DNA from: Limnobacter parvus
Lineage (GTDB): Bacteria; Pseudomonadota; Gammaproteobacteria; Burkholderiales; Burkholderiaceae_B
Length of the DNA: 64,000 bases
Reading direction: 5' to 3'
Assembly (NCBI RefSeq): GCF_024623725.1
Contig: NZ_JANKHG010000017.1
Span: 411,265-475,264, forward strand
Numbering within the stretch: position 1 is the first letter of the stretch; every line of letters starts with the position of its first letter. Positions 27,906-38,453 of this stretch are shown in pieces. Under the pieces are notes generated by a model. That model worked only from the letters and a program-made list of their open reading frames with translations. It did not search any database and had not been told where the DNA came from. A program made the position numbers and the translations under genes.

Positions 27906-29090
27906 TTGCAACTGGGCTGGTTAGCGCTTTTTTACGCGGCGTATTTCGCATTTGTTGGCTTGTATTCGCCGTTTCTAGGCCCCTATTTAAAATCGATTGG
28001 GCACAGCCTGGACGTGATTGCACTTTCCTTGGGCATGATGCAGCTGATGCGCATTGTGGGTCCGTTTGCATGGGGTTGGTTGGCTGACTACACCGGAAAC
28101 CGGGTGCGCTGGATTCGGGTGGGTACTTTCGCCGGTTTTTTCTTCGCAGTGCTGGCTTTTTTGAATCAGCAATCCCCAGCAAATCTGATTGTTCTGATTC
28201 TGCTGCTTAATCTGAGTATTTCCGGTTTGGTGCCCATGTCCGATTCCTATGCCATGGAACGTTGCGCGGGTTGCACAGGCAAGTACGGGCAGGTGCGTCT
28301 GTACGGATCGCTTGGTTTTGTATTGGCGGTACTCGTTTTCGGGGCTGTGGCAGATCGCTTTGGTTTTGAATCCTACCCTGTGTGGGCATGTGCCGCATTG
28401 TTGTTGGGTTTCGTGGCGGCATTGAAATTCACCCCAGATTCTGCTCGAACTCCTTCACTTGCTGAATCAGCCCCACTGTTTACTGGCAGTGGTTTTAAGC
28501 GCCTGCTATTGCCTGGGCCCATGCCATTGTTTTGGCTGGCGGCGTTTTTCATGATTTTCTCGCATGGGGTTTTTTATGCCTACTTTTCGCTCTATTTGCT
28601 TGAGTTCAATTATTCGGAACTCAGTATCGGCGGCCTGTGGGCGTTTGGCGTCATGTGTGAGGTGGTGTTTTTTGCCCTGCAGGCTCGCTTTTTCAATCGG
28701 TTTACCTTGAATACTTGGTTGTGCATCAGTTTTGGTGCCTGCACTTTTCGATTTGCGCTAATTGCTGTTTTTCCTGAGCTGGGTTGGGTGGTGGTGTTCG
28801 CTCAAGGCCTACATGCACTTACTTTTGCGGCACATCACACCGCCACAATTTCTTGGTTGCGCGAAAATTTACCCAGTAATTTGGTGGTGCGTGGGCAGGC
28901 CATGTATGCAACGATTGCTTACGGCCTGGGTGGTTCTGCTGGGACTTTGTTGGGGCGACTCGCATGGGAGTTTACCGGGCCTTCAGGCGCGTTTGCCCTG
29001 GCTTCGCTGGGTGGTTTGATTGCCTTGATACTAGGGTGGCGGTTTACAATTGCCTGCCGGTATTCAGGTTCGGCACTTTTGACTCGATAG
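27906..29090 (+). CDS. MFS transporter (HcaT/3-phenylpropionate-type)
   Basis: The product is 394 residues with about 12 hydrophobic segments. The cytoplasmic loop WGWLADYTGNRVRWIRVG after TM2 and the MQLGWLALFYAAYFAFVGLYSPF start match the MFS_1-like group that contains HcaT and LacY-like symporters. The substrate cannot be told from sequence. The start is TTG at 27906 with a G-rich region just upstream, so the N-terminus is moderately certain. Cells may use it for aromatic or nucleoside-like solutes, but this is only family-level inference. Confidence 0.82.
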   Translation: MQLGWLALFYAAYFAFVGLYSPFLGPYLKSIGHSLDVIALSLGMMQLMRIVGPFAWGWLADYTGNRVRWIRVGTFAGFFFAVLAFLNQQSPANLIVLILLLNLSISGLVPMSDSYAMERCAGCTGKYGQVRLYGSLGFVLAVLVFGAVADRFGFESYPVWACAALLLGFVAALKFTPDSARTPSLAESAPLFTGSGFKRLLLPGPMPLFWLAAFFMIFSHGVFYAYFSLYLLEFNYSELSIGGLWAFGVMCEVVFFALQARFFNRFTLNTWLCISFGACTFRFALIAVFPELGWVVVFAQGLHALTFAAHHTATISWLRENLPSNLVVRGQAMYATIAYGLGGSAGTLLGRLAWEFTGPSGAFALASLGGLIALILGWRFTIACRYSGSALLTR

Positions 29091-29180
29091 ACGGTCCAAC
29101 TGTCAACTTGGTAGTACAGAACTTCGTTAGTGTTTTTCGAAGCCATTCGATCAGTTTTACAAACAATTGCGGGTGAATTA

Positions 29181-30017
29181 ATGAATGCATTGTCCGGTTT
29201 CAAGCGGCGCACCTCTTTGGTATTGGCGTTGGCTTTTTCAACGGGTGCGCTTACAGCCTGTTTAACAACACAAACCACATCGGGTGGTGCTGTTGGGGTT
29301 GAACGATCCCAGTTTGTACTGGTGTCTTCTGCCGAAGTTGATGCAGCCGCTGCCAAAGGTTACGCAGAGGTTCTTGCGAAGGCGCAAAAAGAAGGAAAGT
29401 TGAACCGCGATGCCAAGCAAGTTGCGCGCGTGCGCGCAATTGCCAATCGTTTGATTCCGCAAACCGTGGCATTTCGGCAAGATGCTCCGCAGTGGAAGTG
29501 GGAAGTCAATGTGATCGAATCTGATCAAATCAATGCTTGGTGCATGGCCGGTGGAAAGATCGCATTCTATTCGGCCCTGATTGAGAAGCTTGCGCTGACC
29601 GACGATGAAATCGCCGCGATCATGGGCCATGAAATTGCGCATGCCTTGCGCGAACACAGTCGTGAGAGAATTTCCCAACAATTGGCTACTTCGGTCGGAC
29701 TTGATCTGATTTCCGCTGGTTTTGGATTGTCTCGCGGTGCTTCAGACCTTGCTGGCATGGCGGCCAATGTCGCAATTTCATTGCCTTACGGTCGCTCTCA
29801 CGAAGTGGAATCTGACCGCATTGGCGTGGAATTGGCGGCCCGTGCCGGCTACAACCCGCGCGCGGCAATTAGCGTGTGGCAGAAAATGAGTCGGGCTGGC
29901 GGAGGTTCGCCCCCCCAATTGCTGTCTACCCATCCATCACCAGAGAACCGTATACGTGATCTTGAAGTGTATTCGGCCCGCGTGCAGCCGCTTTACGAGC
30001 AGGCGAGCAGACGCTAA
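29181..30017 (+). CDS. M48-family metalloprotease lipoprotein (LoiP/YcaL-like)
   Basis: The product is 278 residues. The signal peptide ends in lipobox LTAC (C27). The zinc site is HEIAH (150-154), with the third ligand in ESDRIG (E210). The C-terminal region LLSTHPSPENRIRDLE is typical of M48 peptidases of the envelope such as LoiP and YcaL, which degrade misassembled outer-membrane proteins. The frame opens at 29130, but the ATG at 29181 gives a proper signal peptide. A hairpin without a T-run follows at 30030. Confidence 0.9.
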   Translation: MNALSGFKRRTSLVLALAFSTGALTACLTTQTTSGGAVGVERSQFVLVSSAEVDAAAAKGYAEVLAKAQKEGKLNRDAKQVARVRAIANRLIPQTVAFRQDAPQWKWEVNVIESDQINAWCMAGGKIAFYSALIEKLALTDDEIAAIMGHEIAHALREHSRERISQQLATSVGLDLISAGFGLSRGASDLAGMAANVAISLPYGRSHEVESDRIGVELAARAGYNPRAAISVWQKMSRAGGGSPPQLLSTHPSPENRIRDLEVYSARVQPLYEQASRR

Positions 30018-30029
30018 AACCTGTGATTG

Positions 30030-30056
30030 GCGGTACGGCCCTGCTGGCCGTGCCGC
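30030..30056. other. Hairpin between the M48 gene and leuC
   Basis: GCGGTACGGCC, loop CTGCT, GGCCGTGCCGC form an 11-pair stem with one G-T pair. No T-run follows, so it may be a weak terminator, an mRNA-stabilising structure or part of the leuC leader. Nothing else is recognisable in 30057-30140. Confidence 0.45.
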
Positions 30057-30140
30057 TAGCCCATGGCTGGATATGGCATAATTGGGAGTTATTCGCTTTG
30101 CAATCAACTCAGTAATTTAGCCCGAAGCAGGTCCTTGAAA

Positions 30141-31541
30141 ATGGCAAAAACCTTATACGACAAACTCTGGGAAAGTCACGTGGTGCGCACCGAACAGGAT
30201 GGCACCTCCCTGATCTACATTGATCGTCATTTGCTGCACGAAGTGACCAGTCCTCAAGCATTTGAGGGTTTGGAGCTCGCAGGTCGCAAGTTGTGGCGCA
30301 ATAGCGCCAACCTGGCTGTGGTTGACCACAACGTGCCCACCACTGACCGTTCCAAGGGCATCACTGATGCCACGTCACGTTTGCAGGTTGAAACGCTCGA
30401 CAACAATGCAAAAGCCCACGGCTTGACCTACTTTGACATCAAAGATTTGCGCCAGGGAATTGTCCATGTGATTGGGCCTGAGCAAGGCGCCACGTTGCCA
30501 GGAATGACTGTGGTGTGTGGCGATTCCCACACCAGCACACATGGCGCAATCGGTGCCTTGGCTTTCGGCATTGGCACCTCGGAAGTTGAGCATGTGATGG
30601 CCACCCAATGTTTGTTGATGAAGAAAGCCAAGAACATGCTGGTGCGTGTGGAGGGCACTTTGGGCCAGGGTGTATCCGCCAAAGACGTGATTTTAGCCAT
30701 TATCGGGAAAATTGGCACGGCTGGCGGCACGGGTTACGCGATTGAATTTGCCGGGTCTGCGATACGCAGCTTGTCAGTTGAAGGCCGTATGACGATGTGC
30801 AACATGGCCATTGAAGGCGGTGCACGTTCGGGCATGGTGGCCGTTGATCAAAAAACCATCGAGTATGTGAAAGGCCGTCCCTTCAGCCCGAAAGGCGCGA
30901 TGTGGGATCACGCCCTTGCTTACTGGAATACGTTGCATTCCGATGAAGGTGCACATTTTGACCATGTGGTGGAACTGAGGGCTGAGGATATCCAGCCGCA
31001 GGTTAGTTGGGGCACCTCGCCAGAAATGGTCACAGACATCCATGGAGTTGTTCCTGACCCCGCGCAGGTGGCTGACCCGGTCAAACGCCAAGGCTATGAA
31101 CGTGCCTTGCAGTACATGGATTTGAAGCCTCTTCAAAAAATTGAAGACATTTCAATTGATACCGTGTTCATCGGTTCTTGTACCAATTCACGGATTGAAG
31201 ACCTGCGCGATGCCGCGGCAGTGGTGAGGGGCAAAAAAAAGGCAAGTTCAGTCAAATTGGCTTTGGTCGTGCCTGGCTCGGGTTTGGTAAAAGCGCAGGC
31301 AGAAGAAGAAGGTTTGGATAAAATTTTTCTGGATGCGGGTTTTGAATGGCGTGAACCAGGCTGTTCAATGTGCCTGGCCATGAATGCAGACCGACTGGGC
31401 AGTGGAGAACGTTGTGCATCGACCAGCAACCGAAATTTTGAAGGACGTCAGGGTGCAGGGGGCCGCACGCACCTTGTCAGCCCAGCCATGGCGGCTGCGG
31501 CAGCAATTGCAGGCCATTTCACCGATTTCCGTAGTTTTTAA
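30141..31541 (+). CDS. leuC: 3-isopropylmalate dehydratase large subunit
   Basis: The product is 466 residues, identical in length to E. coli LeuC. It isomerises 2- to 3-isopropylmalate with LeuD. The aconitase-type 4Fe-4S ligands are visible in [10 protein letters not shown] and GCSMCLAMN. Early motifs are [14 protein letters not shown] and [12 protein letters not shown]. The frame opens at 30063, but the ATG at 30141 ([15 protein letters not shown]) is the conserved start. A small lipoprotein gene sits between leuC and leuD. Confidence 0.97.
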   Translation: MAKTLYDKLWESHVVRTEQDGTSLIYIDRHLLHEVTSPQAFEGLELAGRKLWRNSANLAVVDHNVPTTDRSKGITDATSRLQVETLDNNAKAHGLTYFDIKDLRQGIVHVIGPEQGATLPGMTVVCGDSHTSTHGAIGALAFGIGTSEVEHVMATQCLLMKKAKNMLVRVEGTLGQGVSAKDVILAIIGKIGTAGGTGYAIEFAGSAIRSLSVEGRMTMCNMAIEGGARSGMVAVDQKTIEYVKGRPFSPKGAMWDHALAYWNTLHSDEGAHFDHVVELRAEDIQPQVSWGTSPEMVTDIHGVVPDPAQVADPVKRQGYERALQYMDLKPLQKIEDISIDTVFIGSCTNSRIEDLRDAAAVVRGKKKASSVKLALVVPGSGLVKAQAEEEGLDKIFLDAGFEWREPGCSMCLAMNADRLGSGERCASTSNRNFEGRQGAGGRTHLVSPAMAAAAAIAGHFTDFRSF

Positions 31542-31564
31542 AAATTAAAAAAGGGGTATTTGAT

Positions 31565-31702
31565 ATGAAAATTATTTCCGCACTGCTGCTTGCCTTGTCT
31601 GCATTGTCTTTGTCTGCTTGCAACACAGTTGAAGGTGTTGGTAAAGATCTGAAAGCGGGTGGCGAAGCCATCGAGCGCACCGCCGAAGAAAACAAGAAGT
31701 AA
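31565..31702 (+). CDS. Entericidin-like small lipoprotein
   Basis: The product is 45 residues. A signal sequence ends with the lipobox LSAC (C19), then NTVEGVGKDLKAGGEAIE, the hallmark of the entericidin EcnA/EcnB family. The mature peptide is a short amphipathic helix attached to a membrane. In enterobacteria EcnAB form an antidote/toxin pair linked to stationary phase; here there is a single copy whose role is unknown. AAGGGGT lies about 8 bases upstream of the ATG. It sits inside the leu operon, 23 bases after leuC, and is followed by a hairpin. Confidence 0.88.
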   Translation: MKIISALLLALSALSLSACNTVEGVGKDLKAGGEAIERTAEENKK

Positions 31703-31722
31703 ATTCGTAAATAGTGTGACAC

Positions 31723-31755
31723 CAGGGCGGACGGGCTTTTTGCTCGCCCGCCCTG
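31723..31755 (+). terminator. Hairpin between the entericidin gene and leuD
   Basis: CAGGGCGG (31723-31730) pairs with CCGCCCTG (31748-31755); the inner part CGGGC/GCTCG extends it around a T-rich loop. No T-run follows the stem, so it may attenuate rather than stop transcription or protect the upstream mRNA end. Confidence 0.45.
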
Positions 31756-31804
31756 AGTTATTCGCTAGTGCTGTTGATAATCACCAATCATTCACGGATT
31801 GATC

Positions 31805-32446
31805 ATGGACAAATTTGTAACCCACACTGGCATTGCCGTGGCTTTGAACCGCGCCAATGTGGACACCGACGCCATTATTCCAAAGCAGTTTTTGAAAAGT
31901 ATCAAGCGAACTGGTTTTGGCGAGCACCTGTTCGACGGCTGGCGCTACCTGGATGAAGGTGAGCCCGGCATGGATTGCACTAAGCGTCCGTTGAATCCCG
32001 ATTTTGAGTTGAATCAACCCCAGTTTCAAGGCGGAACTGTTTTGGTGGCTGGTCCCAATTTTGGCTGTGGTTCATCCCGTGAACATGCGCCGTGGGCGTT
32101 GCAGCAGTATGGTTTCAAAGCAGTAATTTCCAGCAGTTTTGCTGATATTTTTTACAACAATTGCTTTAAGAATGGTTTCTTACCTATTGTTTTGAAAGAA
32201 AAAGAACTTGAAGAGGTATTCGTTGCGATTAATGAGAAGCCTGGAATCGAGATCACTGTCAGTCTTGAAAACCAAATGGTGAGTATTGCAGGTCACAACT
32301 ACAGCTTTGACGTAGACGCATTTAGAAAGCACTGCCTCATGAACGGTTTTGATGACATCGGTTTGACCCTTCAACACCGAGAGACCATTGTTGAATTCGA
32401 AAAAAATCGCCTGACCCAGCAGCCTTGGCTTGCGAACACCATTTAA
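31805..32446 (+). CDS. leuD: 3-isopropylmalate dehydratase small subunit
   Basis: The product is 213 residues, partner of LeuC. Conserved motifs are [33 protein letters not shown] and [18 protein letters not shown]. The ATG at 31805 is preferred over TTG 31799. leuB follows 33 bases downstream. Confidence 0.97.
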   Translation: MDKFVTHTGIAVALNRANVDTDAIIPKQFLKSIKRTGFGEHLFDGWRYLDEGEPGMDCTKRPLNPDFELNQPQFQGGTVLVAGPNFGCGSSREHAPWALQQYGFKAVISSSFADIFYNNCFKNGFLPIVLKEKELEEVFVAINEKPGIEITVSLENQMVSIAGHNYSFDVDAFRKHCLMNGFDDIGLTLQHRETIVEFEKNRLTQQPWLANTI

Positions 32447-32479
32447 CTGCTTTGACTTGAGACCAACCAGAGAACGAGA

Positions 32480-33574
32480 ATGACTTTAAAGATTGCCGTA
32501 ATGCCCGGTGATGGCATTGGTCCGGAAATTACAGCACAGGCAGTGAAGGTGCTAGAGGCCCTTAAAACTGATGGCTTGAACATTGAATTTGAACACGCAT
32601 TGATCGGTGGCGTGGCTTACCGAGAAAAAGGCGTGCCCCTGCCTGAAGAAACCGTGGCCTTGGCCAAAGCATCTGACGCGGTACTGTTTGGTGCAGTGGG
32701 CGATTTTTCACTGGACACGCTGCCGAGGCACCTGCGCCCCGAGCAGGCCATTCTGGGTATTCGCAAGGCATTGAATTTGTTCGCAAATTTTCGGCCTGCC
32801 ATGGTGTATGAAGAGCTGGCGGATGCATCCACCTTGCGCCCCGAAGTCGTGGCTGGTTTGGACATCCTGATTGTGCGTGAATTGACTGGTGATATTTATT
32901 TTGGTACCCCTCGCGGCAATCGAATCGCTGAAGATGGTCCATTCAAAGGCGAGCGGGAAGCCTTCGACACCATGCGTTATGCCGAGTCTGAAATTAGGCG
33001 CATTACCCATGTGGCGTTTCAGGCGGCCCGAAAGCGGGGCGGTAAACTGTGTTCAGTTGACAAAGCCAATGTGCTTGAAACCACACAGTTCTGGCGAGAC
33101 ATCGTGACTGAAGTGGGCACTGAGTACACCGATGTGGCACTTAGCCACATGTATGTGGACAACTGCGCCATGCAGTTACTGAAAAACCCCAAGCAGTTTG
33201 ATGTGATCGTGACTGGCAACCTGTTCGGTGATATTTTGTCTGATGAGGCTTCGATGTTGACCGGATCGATCGGTATGCTTCCCTCGGCTTCGCTGAATGA
33301 AACGAATTTTGGTCTTTACGAGCCAATTCATGGTTCAGCACCCGACATTGCCGGCAAAGATCTGGCCAATCCCATGGCCACTGTGCTGTCGGCTGCGATG
33401 ATGCTGCGCTACACCTTCGGCCTGGAGGCTCATGCCACCCGCATTGAAAATGCGGTGAAAGCGGTGTTGGCCACGGGCCCGCGCACGGGCGATATTTGGC
33501 GCGACGGCAAAATGCGCACAGGTACGGCTGGCATGGGCGATGCGATTGTTGAGGCCCTTGCCAAGCAGTCCTGA
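32480..33574 (+). CDS. leuB: 3-isopropylmalate dehydrogenase
   Basis: The product is 364 residues and oxidatively decarboxylates 3-isopropylmalate to ketoleucine precursor using NAD+. Family motifs are [31 protein letters not shown], the catalytic [14 protein letters not shown], and [25 protein letters not shown]. The NAD-binding loop is [15 protein letters not shown]. The ATG at 32480 has GAGAACGAG before it. It is the last leu gene and asd follows 42 bases later. Confidence 0.97.
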   Translation: MTLKIAVMPGDGIGPEITAQAVKVLEALKTDGLNIEFEHALIGGVAYREKGVPLPEETVALAKASDAVLFGAVGDFSLDTLPRHLRPEQAILGIRKALNLFANFRPAMVYEELADASTLRPEVVAGLDILIVRELTGDIYFGTPRGNRIAEDGPFKGEREAFDTMRYAESEIRRITHVAFQAARKRGGKLCSVDKANVLETTQFWRDIVTEVGTEYTDVALSHMYVDNCAMQLLKNPKQFDVIVTGNLFGDILSDEASMLTGSIGMLPSASLNETNFGLYEPIHGSAPDIAGKDLANPMATVLSAAMMLRYTFGLEAHATRIENAVKAVLATGPRTGDIWRDGKMRTGTAGMGDAIVEALAKQS

Positions 33575-33616
33575 GCAGTACGGGTTTTCAAAGAATTTAA
33601 AGACACTGGAGTGGTT

Positions 33617-34741
33617 ATGTTGAAAGTTGGTTTGATTGGATGGCGTGGCATGGTGGGTTCGGTGCTGATGCAGCGCATGTTGGAAGAGAATGATTTCGCG
33701 CATTTCGAGCCGATTTTCTTCTCAACTTCCAATGCAGGTGGCAAGGCCCCCGCATTCGCGGGCAATGCGGGCCCGCTGCAAGATGCAAACAGCGTTGAAG
33801 CCCTGAAGCAAATGGACGTGGTGTTGACTTGTCAGGGTGGTGATTACACCAATGACGTATTTCCCAAGCTTCGTGAAGCGGGTTGGAAAGGCTATTGGAT
33901 TGATGCGGCTTCCAGCCTGCGCATGAAAGACGATGCAATTATTATCCTTGATCCCGTGAACATGCCTGTGATCAAGGATGGCTTAACCAAAGGCGTAAAG
34001 AACTACGTTGGCGGCAACTGCACTGTGTCGCTGATGTTGATGGCCTTGGGCGGCCTGTTCCAGAACGACAAAGTTGAGTGGATTACCTCCATGACTTACC
34101 AGGCCGCTTCGGGTGCAGGCGCACAGAACATGCGTGAGTTGATTGCCCAGATGGGCAGCATTCATGGATCGGTGAAGGAACTGCTGGACAACCCTGCATC
34201 TGCCATTTTGGACATTGATCGCCAGGTGGCCCAGCACATCAATTCGGATTCTTACCCGACCGATAACTTTGGCGTGCCTTTGGGTGGCAGCTTGATTCCC
34301 TGGATCGACAAAGACCTGGGCAATGGGCAATCCAAGGAAGAGTGGAAGGGCGGTGCGGAAACCAACAAAATTTTGGGTAAATCAGCCATGGGTTCGCCCG
34401 GTTGCGTGCCCGTGGATGGTTTGTGCGTGCGCGTGGGCGCCATGCGTTGCCACTCCCAGGCATTGACCATCAAGCTGAAGCAAGACATTCCCTTGAATGA
34501 AATCAACGACATGCTTGCCAAGGCCAATGATTGGGTTAAAGTGGTGCCCAACGAGCGTGATGCGTCCATTCGAGATTTAACGCCTGCCGCCGTAACCGGT
34601 CGCATGCATGTGCCAGTGGGGCGACTTCGCAAGATGGCCATGGGTGGCAATTACTTGAGCGCTTTCACCGTGGGTGACCAGTTGCTGTGGGGAGCGGCAG
34701 AGCCACTTCGCCGCATGCTGCGAATTTTGATTGAACGCTAA
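33617..34741 (+). CDS. asd: Aspartate-semialdehyde dehydrogenase
   Basis: The product is 374 residues and makes aspartate semialdehyde for lysine, threonine and methionine synthesis. The NADP-binding start is [18 protein letters not shown]; the catalytic cysteine is in [10 protein letters not shown]. It belongs to the gammaproteobacterial-type Asd group with the long C-terminal part. The ATG at 33617 has GGAG 5 bases upstream; GTG 33611 overlaps that site. Together with lysC at 45655 it supplies the aspartate family. Confidence 0.96.
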   Translation: MLKVGLIGWRGMVGSVLMQRMLEENDFAHFEPIFFSTSNAGGKAPAFAGNAGPLQDANSVEALKQMDVVLTCQGGDYTNDVFPKLREAGWKGYWIDAASSLRMKDDAIIILDPVNMPVIKDGLTKGVKNYVGGNCTVSLMLMALGGLFQNDKVEWITSMTYQAASGAGAQNMRELIAQMGSIHGSVKELLDNPASAILDIDRQVAQHINSDSYPTDNFGVPLGGSLIPWIDKDLGNGQSKEEWKGGAETNKILGKSAMGSPGCVPVDGLCVRVGAMRCHSQALTIKLKQDIPLNEINDMLAKANDWVKVVPNERDASIRDLTPAAVTGRMHVPVGRLRKMAMGGNYLSAFTVGDQLLWGAAEPLRRMLRILIER

Positions 34742-34802
34742 GCAGCATCATCATTGACCAAAAAGTTGCCTGGGGCGACTTGAACATTCATGGAGTAAAC
34801 GG

Positions 34803-37034
34803 GTGAGGCATACCAAAAAGAAAATTTTGCCCTTTGTTTTTGCATCAGGTTTGTTGGCAAGTTCCTTCGCTCAGGCAGCGCAACTTGGAAAGCTTGAAGT
34901 GCTCTCTGGCGCGGGTGAGCCTTTCTCTGCCCAAATTCAGGTTGATTCAGTGGCGCCAGAAGAAAGGGCTACGCTGCAAGCCAAGCTGGCCTCGACGGAT
35001 GCTTTTCGCGCTGCCCGCCTGACCATGGACCCCAATCTGCAAAACCTGCGTTTTTCGGTTGAAGATGGCGCAGAACCAGGTACTGCGCGGGTAAAAATTA
35101 CCGCGGACAAGCCGCTGCCAGCAGGTTTTATTGACACCTTGGTTGAATTGACCTGGGCTGGTGGCAGGGTTGCACGTGAATACACGCTGACTGTGCCTGT
35201 GGGGCCGACTGCAGCGCAAGAGGCGCCAGCGACTAGGCTGCCCGAAATTCGCCCACCCATGACACAGCCCACCCAGGCCACCCCCCCTTTGCAATCGCAG
35301 CCAGCTTCTTTGGCGCCTCCCGCCCAGCCAACTAGCAACGTGGCCGAGGGTGGCAGTATTCAGGTTCAGCGGGGTGACACCCTGTCCGAGCTTGCCTTGG
35401 AATTGGCGGGTGACGGGGTGACTTTAAACCAGGCCATGGCAGCGCTGTATGAGGCCAACAAGGAATCCTTCATCAATGGCAGTGTGCACATGATTCGCGA
35501 GGGGGCACAAATTCAGGTGCCGAATCGCGCCGCTTTGCGTGCCCGTTCCGGCAATGAGGCCTTGCTGGTTCTGGCTCAAAACGATGATCGCAATGTGTAC
35601 TCTGCCTATGCCCGTCAAATTGGCTTGTTGACTGTGGAGAATCAAAGCACAGCTGCTTCTGCGACCAGCACGCAAGGCACAATTGCGCCAGTGCAAGACA
35701 CGAGCGCAGCGGCCACCCCGAAAGTGGACCGTTTGCAGATAGCCCCAGGTGCTGCGCAAGGCACGAACAATCCAGACGCCAGCGCTGAAGAGTTGACCGC
35801 CAAAAACAAAGCGTTGGCAGAGGCCAATGAGCGGATTGCGCTGTTGGAAAAAAATGTCAGTGACTTGCAGCGATTGTTGGACATGCAAGAAGATGTTTCT
35901 GAGCCGGTGGGAGCCGCTGTAGAGGGAGAAGTGGGTATTGGTAGCGGATCAGATTCCCAATCCACTGATACTGACACTGCTGCTGCTTTAGAACTGCCCT
36001 CGGACACATTGAGCGATCTGGCCGCTGAGCAAACCGATGAAGCGACTGCTAATACTACCGAAGGCGCTACTGAAGGAACAGAAGCACCGGTTGCTGAGGC
36101 GCTCGCTGAAGACATGCCCTTTGACTGGATGCCGTGGATATTGGCTGGTGCTGGTGGTTTGGCAGTTTTTGTAATTCTTTTGCTGATTGCGAGGTCACGC
36201 CGCAACAAAACCGAAGAAGAGGAAAAGGGCTTTGATGCGGATGACAATGCATCATTCAGTGAGGTCAACCAATTCGATGAAGCTGCAGCAGCGGCCAGCA
36301 CAAGCGCAGTAGTGCAAAGCTCAAGTTCCTTGAACAAGTCTGAGGACTCCGATTTCGATCTGGACGAAGTCTTGAACGACCGACTAAAGCAGGCGGAGCC
36401 TGAGCAGGCAACCCAATTGTCTACGCCAGTGCCTGCTGATCCAGTTCAAGAGGAGCCTACACCTTCAATTGACGACATTCCTGAGCTTAACGAGGCATCG
36501 GATGAGGCGCTTAAACAAAAAGACTCTTTGAACAGCGAGCTTACTTTGGAGTTTCCGGAAGAGGACGCCGCAGCTGCGGACACTTCCAATTCAATTCTGG
36601 ATGATCTGGATGAAATCGAGAAAGGCACTCTGGCGGCTCAGGAAGAACTGGAAGAAATTAGAAAGCAGCCAATTAGTGCCGTTGATGAAAATGACTTTGA
36701 CGCTTCTTCGGCATTCGACGATTTGATTGAATCCAATCCGGACAAAAAAGAGAGTGCTCTGGATAAAGAACTTGAAGAGTCAGGTGCGAAATCCGTGGAT
36801 AGCAATGCCGAAGACGCGTTCGATCAAGCCATGGTGGACTTGGATGTCGATGTGCCAAACCCCAAAGTAGACGATGCAACCTGGCAGGAAGTGGCCACCA
36901 AACTGGATTTGGCGGGTGCTTATGTTGAAATTGGCGATGCCGATGGTGCCAAGGAATTGCTGAATGAAATCGTGAAGAAAGGCGATGTGGACCAGGTTCG
37001 CAAAGCCAAGGCGCTTCTGGCTACACTGAATTAA
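34803..37034 (+). CDS. fimV: FimV/HubP-like LysM polar scaffold protein
   Basis: The product is 743 residues. A signal peptide ends near residue 26 (SFAQAA). The N-terminal FimV domain (QLGKLEVLSGAGEPFSAQI) is followed by a LysM-like motif at about 185-240, a coiled coil at about 332-362, one membrane span at about 443-462, a long acidic cytoplasmic region rich in Asp, Glu and Ala, and the C-terminal FimV TPR motif (about 690-743, KLDLAGAYVEIGDADGAKELL). FimV/HubP proteins organise the cell pole, type IV pili and chemotaxis proteins. The GTG start at 34803 has GGAG 7 bases upstream. Confidence 0.92.
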   Translation: MRHTKKKILPFVFASGLLASSFAQAAQLGKLEVLSGAGEPFSAQIQVDSVAPEERATLQAKLASTDAFRAARLTMDPNLQNLRFSVEDGAEPGTARVKITADKPLPAGFIDTLVELTWAGGRVAREYTLTVPVGPTAAQEAPATRLPEIRPPMTQPTQATPPLQSQPASLAPPAQPTSNVAEGGSIQVQRGDTLSELALELAGDGVTLNQAMAALYEANKESFINGSVHMIREGAQIQVPNRAALRARSGNEALLVLAQNDDRNVYSAYARQIGLLTVENQSTAASATSTQGTIAPVQDTSAAATPKVDRLQIAPGAAQGTNNPDASAEELTAKNKALAEANERIALLEKNVSDLQRLLDMQEDVSEPVGAAVEGEVGIGSGSDSQSTDTDTAAALELPSDTLSDLAAEQTDEATANTTEGATEGTEAPVAEALAEDMPFDWMPWILAGAGGLAVFVILLLIARSRRNKTEEEEKGFDADDNASFSEVNQFDEAAAAASTSAVVQSSSSLNKSEDSDFDLDEVLNDRLKQAEPEQATQLSTPVPADPVQEEPTPSIDDIPELNEASDEALKQKDSLNSELTLEFPEEDAAAADTSNSILDDLDEIEKGTLAAQEELEEIRKQPISAVDENDFDASSAFDDLIESNPDKKESALDKELEESGAKSVDSNAEDAFDQAMVDLDVDVPNPKVDDATWQEVATKLDLAGAYVEIGDADGAKELLNEIVKKGDVDQVRKAKALLATLN

Positions 37035-37798
37035 TGAACAGAGTGGCCTTGGGCCTGAGTTACGACGGCCATGATTTTGAAGGTTGGCAAACCCAGCCCC
37101 ACGGCCGCACGGTTCAAGACGAGCTGACCAAAGCCATTGAAGTTATTGCGCAAGAACCGCTCACTCTGATTTGTGCAGGCCGCACTGACACGGGGGTGCA
37201 TGCCCGCCAGCAGGTGGTGCATTTCGACATGGCAGCAGTAAGACCCATGTCGGCTTGGGTGAAAGGCGTGAATAACAGCCTGCCACCCACGGTTTCAGTG
37301 CAGGGCGCGAAGCTGGTTGATGCCGAGTTTCATGCACGATTCAGTGCACTTTCGCGAACCTATCGTTACTATTTTTACAGTTCCCCGGTCCGCGACCCAT
37401 TTAAGCGATTCATGACTTGGGTGCACTATCCGCTTGACCTTCAGGCCATGCGCAGTGCATCAGCTTGCTTGTTGGGAACACACGATTTCAGCGCCTTTCG
37501 GGCCTCGCAATGTCAAGCAGCCAGCCCAGTGCGCACGCTGCATGCCATGAAATTGATCGAGGAGGCTGATCACTGTTATTTTGAGATTCATGGCAACGCA
37601 TTTTTGCATCACATGGTTCGCAACTTGATGGGCAGCCTGATGGAAGTAGGTTTGCACAGGCAGCCGGAAAGCTGGCTTGAAAACGTCCTTGAGTCAAAAA
37701 ACAGAAGCCTTGCGGCGAAAACTTACCCGGCCCAAGGCTTGAGCTTGTGGAATATTGAGTACCCCGAGCACTTCGGCATACAGGAATTGTTTGAATGA
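37034..37798 (+). CDS. truA: tRNA pseudouridine(38-40) synthase TruA
   Basis: The product is 254 residues and modifies U38-U40 in the anticodon arm. The catalytic aspartate is D52 in CAGRTDTGVHARQQVVHF. Other motifs are SYDGHDFEGWQ and RTYRYYFYSS, and the C-terminal NAFLHHMVRNLMG is intact. Its ATG overlaps the fimV stop by one base and its end overlaps trpF (ATGA), so all three are tightly coupled. Confidence 0.96.
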   Translation: MNRVALGLSYDGHDFEGWQTQPHGRTVQDELTKAIEVIAQEPLTLICAGRTDTGVHARQQVVHFDMAAVRPMSAWVKGVNNSLPPTVSVQGAKLVDAEFHARFSALSRTYRYYFYSSPVRDPFKRFMTWVHYPLDLQAMRSASACLLGTHDFSAFRASQCQAASPVRTLHAMKLIEEADHCYFEIHGNAFLHHMVRNLMGSLMEVGLHRQPESWLENVLESKNRSLAAKTYPAQGLSLWNIEYPEHFGIQELFE

Positions 37799-38430
37799 GA
37801 ACCCGTATCAAATTGTGTGGCTTTCAAACCGAAGAAACCGTGCGCGCGGCAGTGCAGGCGGGTGCTGATGCAGTGGGCTTCGTGTTTTATCCATCGTCAC
37901 CCAGAAACATTGATTTGGCGCAGGCGGCGCATTTGGCCCGCTGCATGGGTGCCTGGCAAACCCCTGTGGCCTTGTTTGTCAATCCGGAGGCAGATTTCGT
38001 TCGCAGCGTAATTGCTGAAATACCCAATGTGCTGTTGCAATTTCATGGTGATGAAAGCGCAGATTTTTGTGAAAGTTTCAAGCGACCGTTTATCAAAGCC
38101 ATTCGGATGAAAGAAGGGGTGGACCTGTTGCAGGAAAGCCAGAAATTCCAGGCCGCACAGGCCCTGCTTGTGGATTCCTGGAGCGAGGCGTATGGTGGGA
38201 CAGGACATACTTTTGACTGGTCTTTGTTGCCCAAAGCGGGTGAACTGAAGCAGGCTTTGGTATTATCCGGGGGGTTGGAAGAAAGCAATGTGGCCCAAGC
38301 CATTGTTGCGCTAAAACCCTACGGCGTGGACGTGTCCAGCGGGATAGAAGTTGCGCGCGGCGTGAAAAGTGTGGAAAAAATCGAAAAGTTCTGCAGAGCG
38401 GTTCACAAGGCCGACGCAGGGCTGTTGTAA
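37795..38430 (+). CDS. trpF: Phosphoribosylanthranilate isomerase
   Basis: The product is 211 residues, a TIM barrel in tryptophan synthesis. The start RIKLCGFQTEE carries the catalytic Cys (KLCG), and the catalytic Asp is in LLVDSWSEAYGGTGHTFDW. The phosphate loop is LSGGLEESNVAQAI, and YGVDVSSGIEVARGVKS is the family end motif. The start overlaps truA by four bases. Confidence 0.96.
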   Translation: MRTRIKLCGFQTEETVRAAVQAGADAVGFVFYPSSPRNIDLAQAAHLARCMGAWQTPVALFVNPEADFVRSVIAEIPNVLLQFHGDESADFCESFKRPFIKAIRMKEGVDLLQESQKFQAAQALLVDSWSEAYGGTGHTFDWSLLPKAGELKQALVLSGGLEESNVAQAIVALKPYGVDVSSGIEVARGVKSVEKIEKFCRAVHKADAGLL

Positions 38431-38453
38431 GTGAACCCAGATAGAGCAGCATC

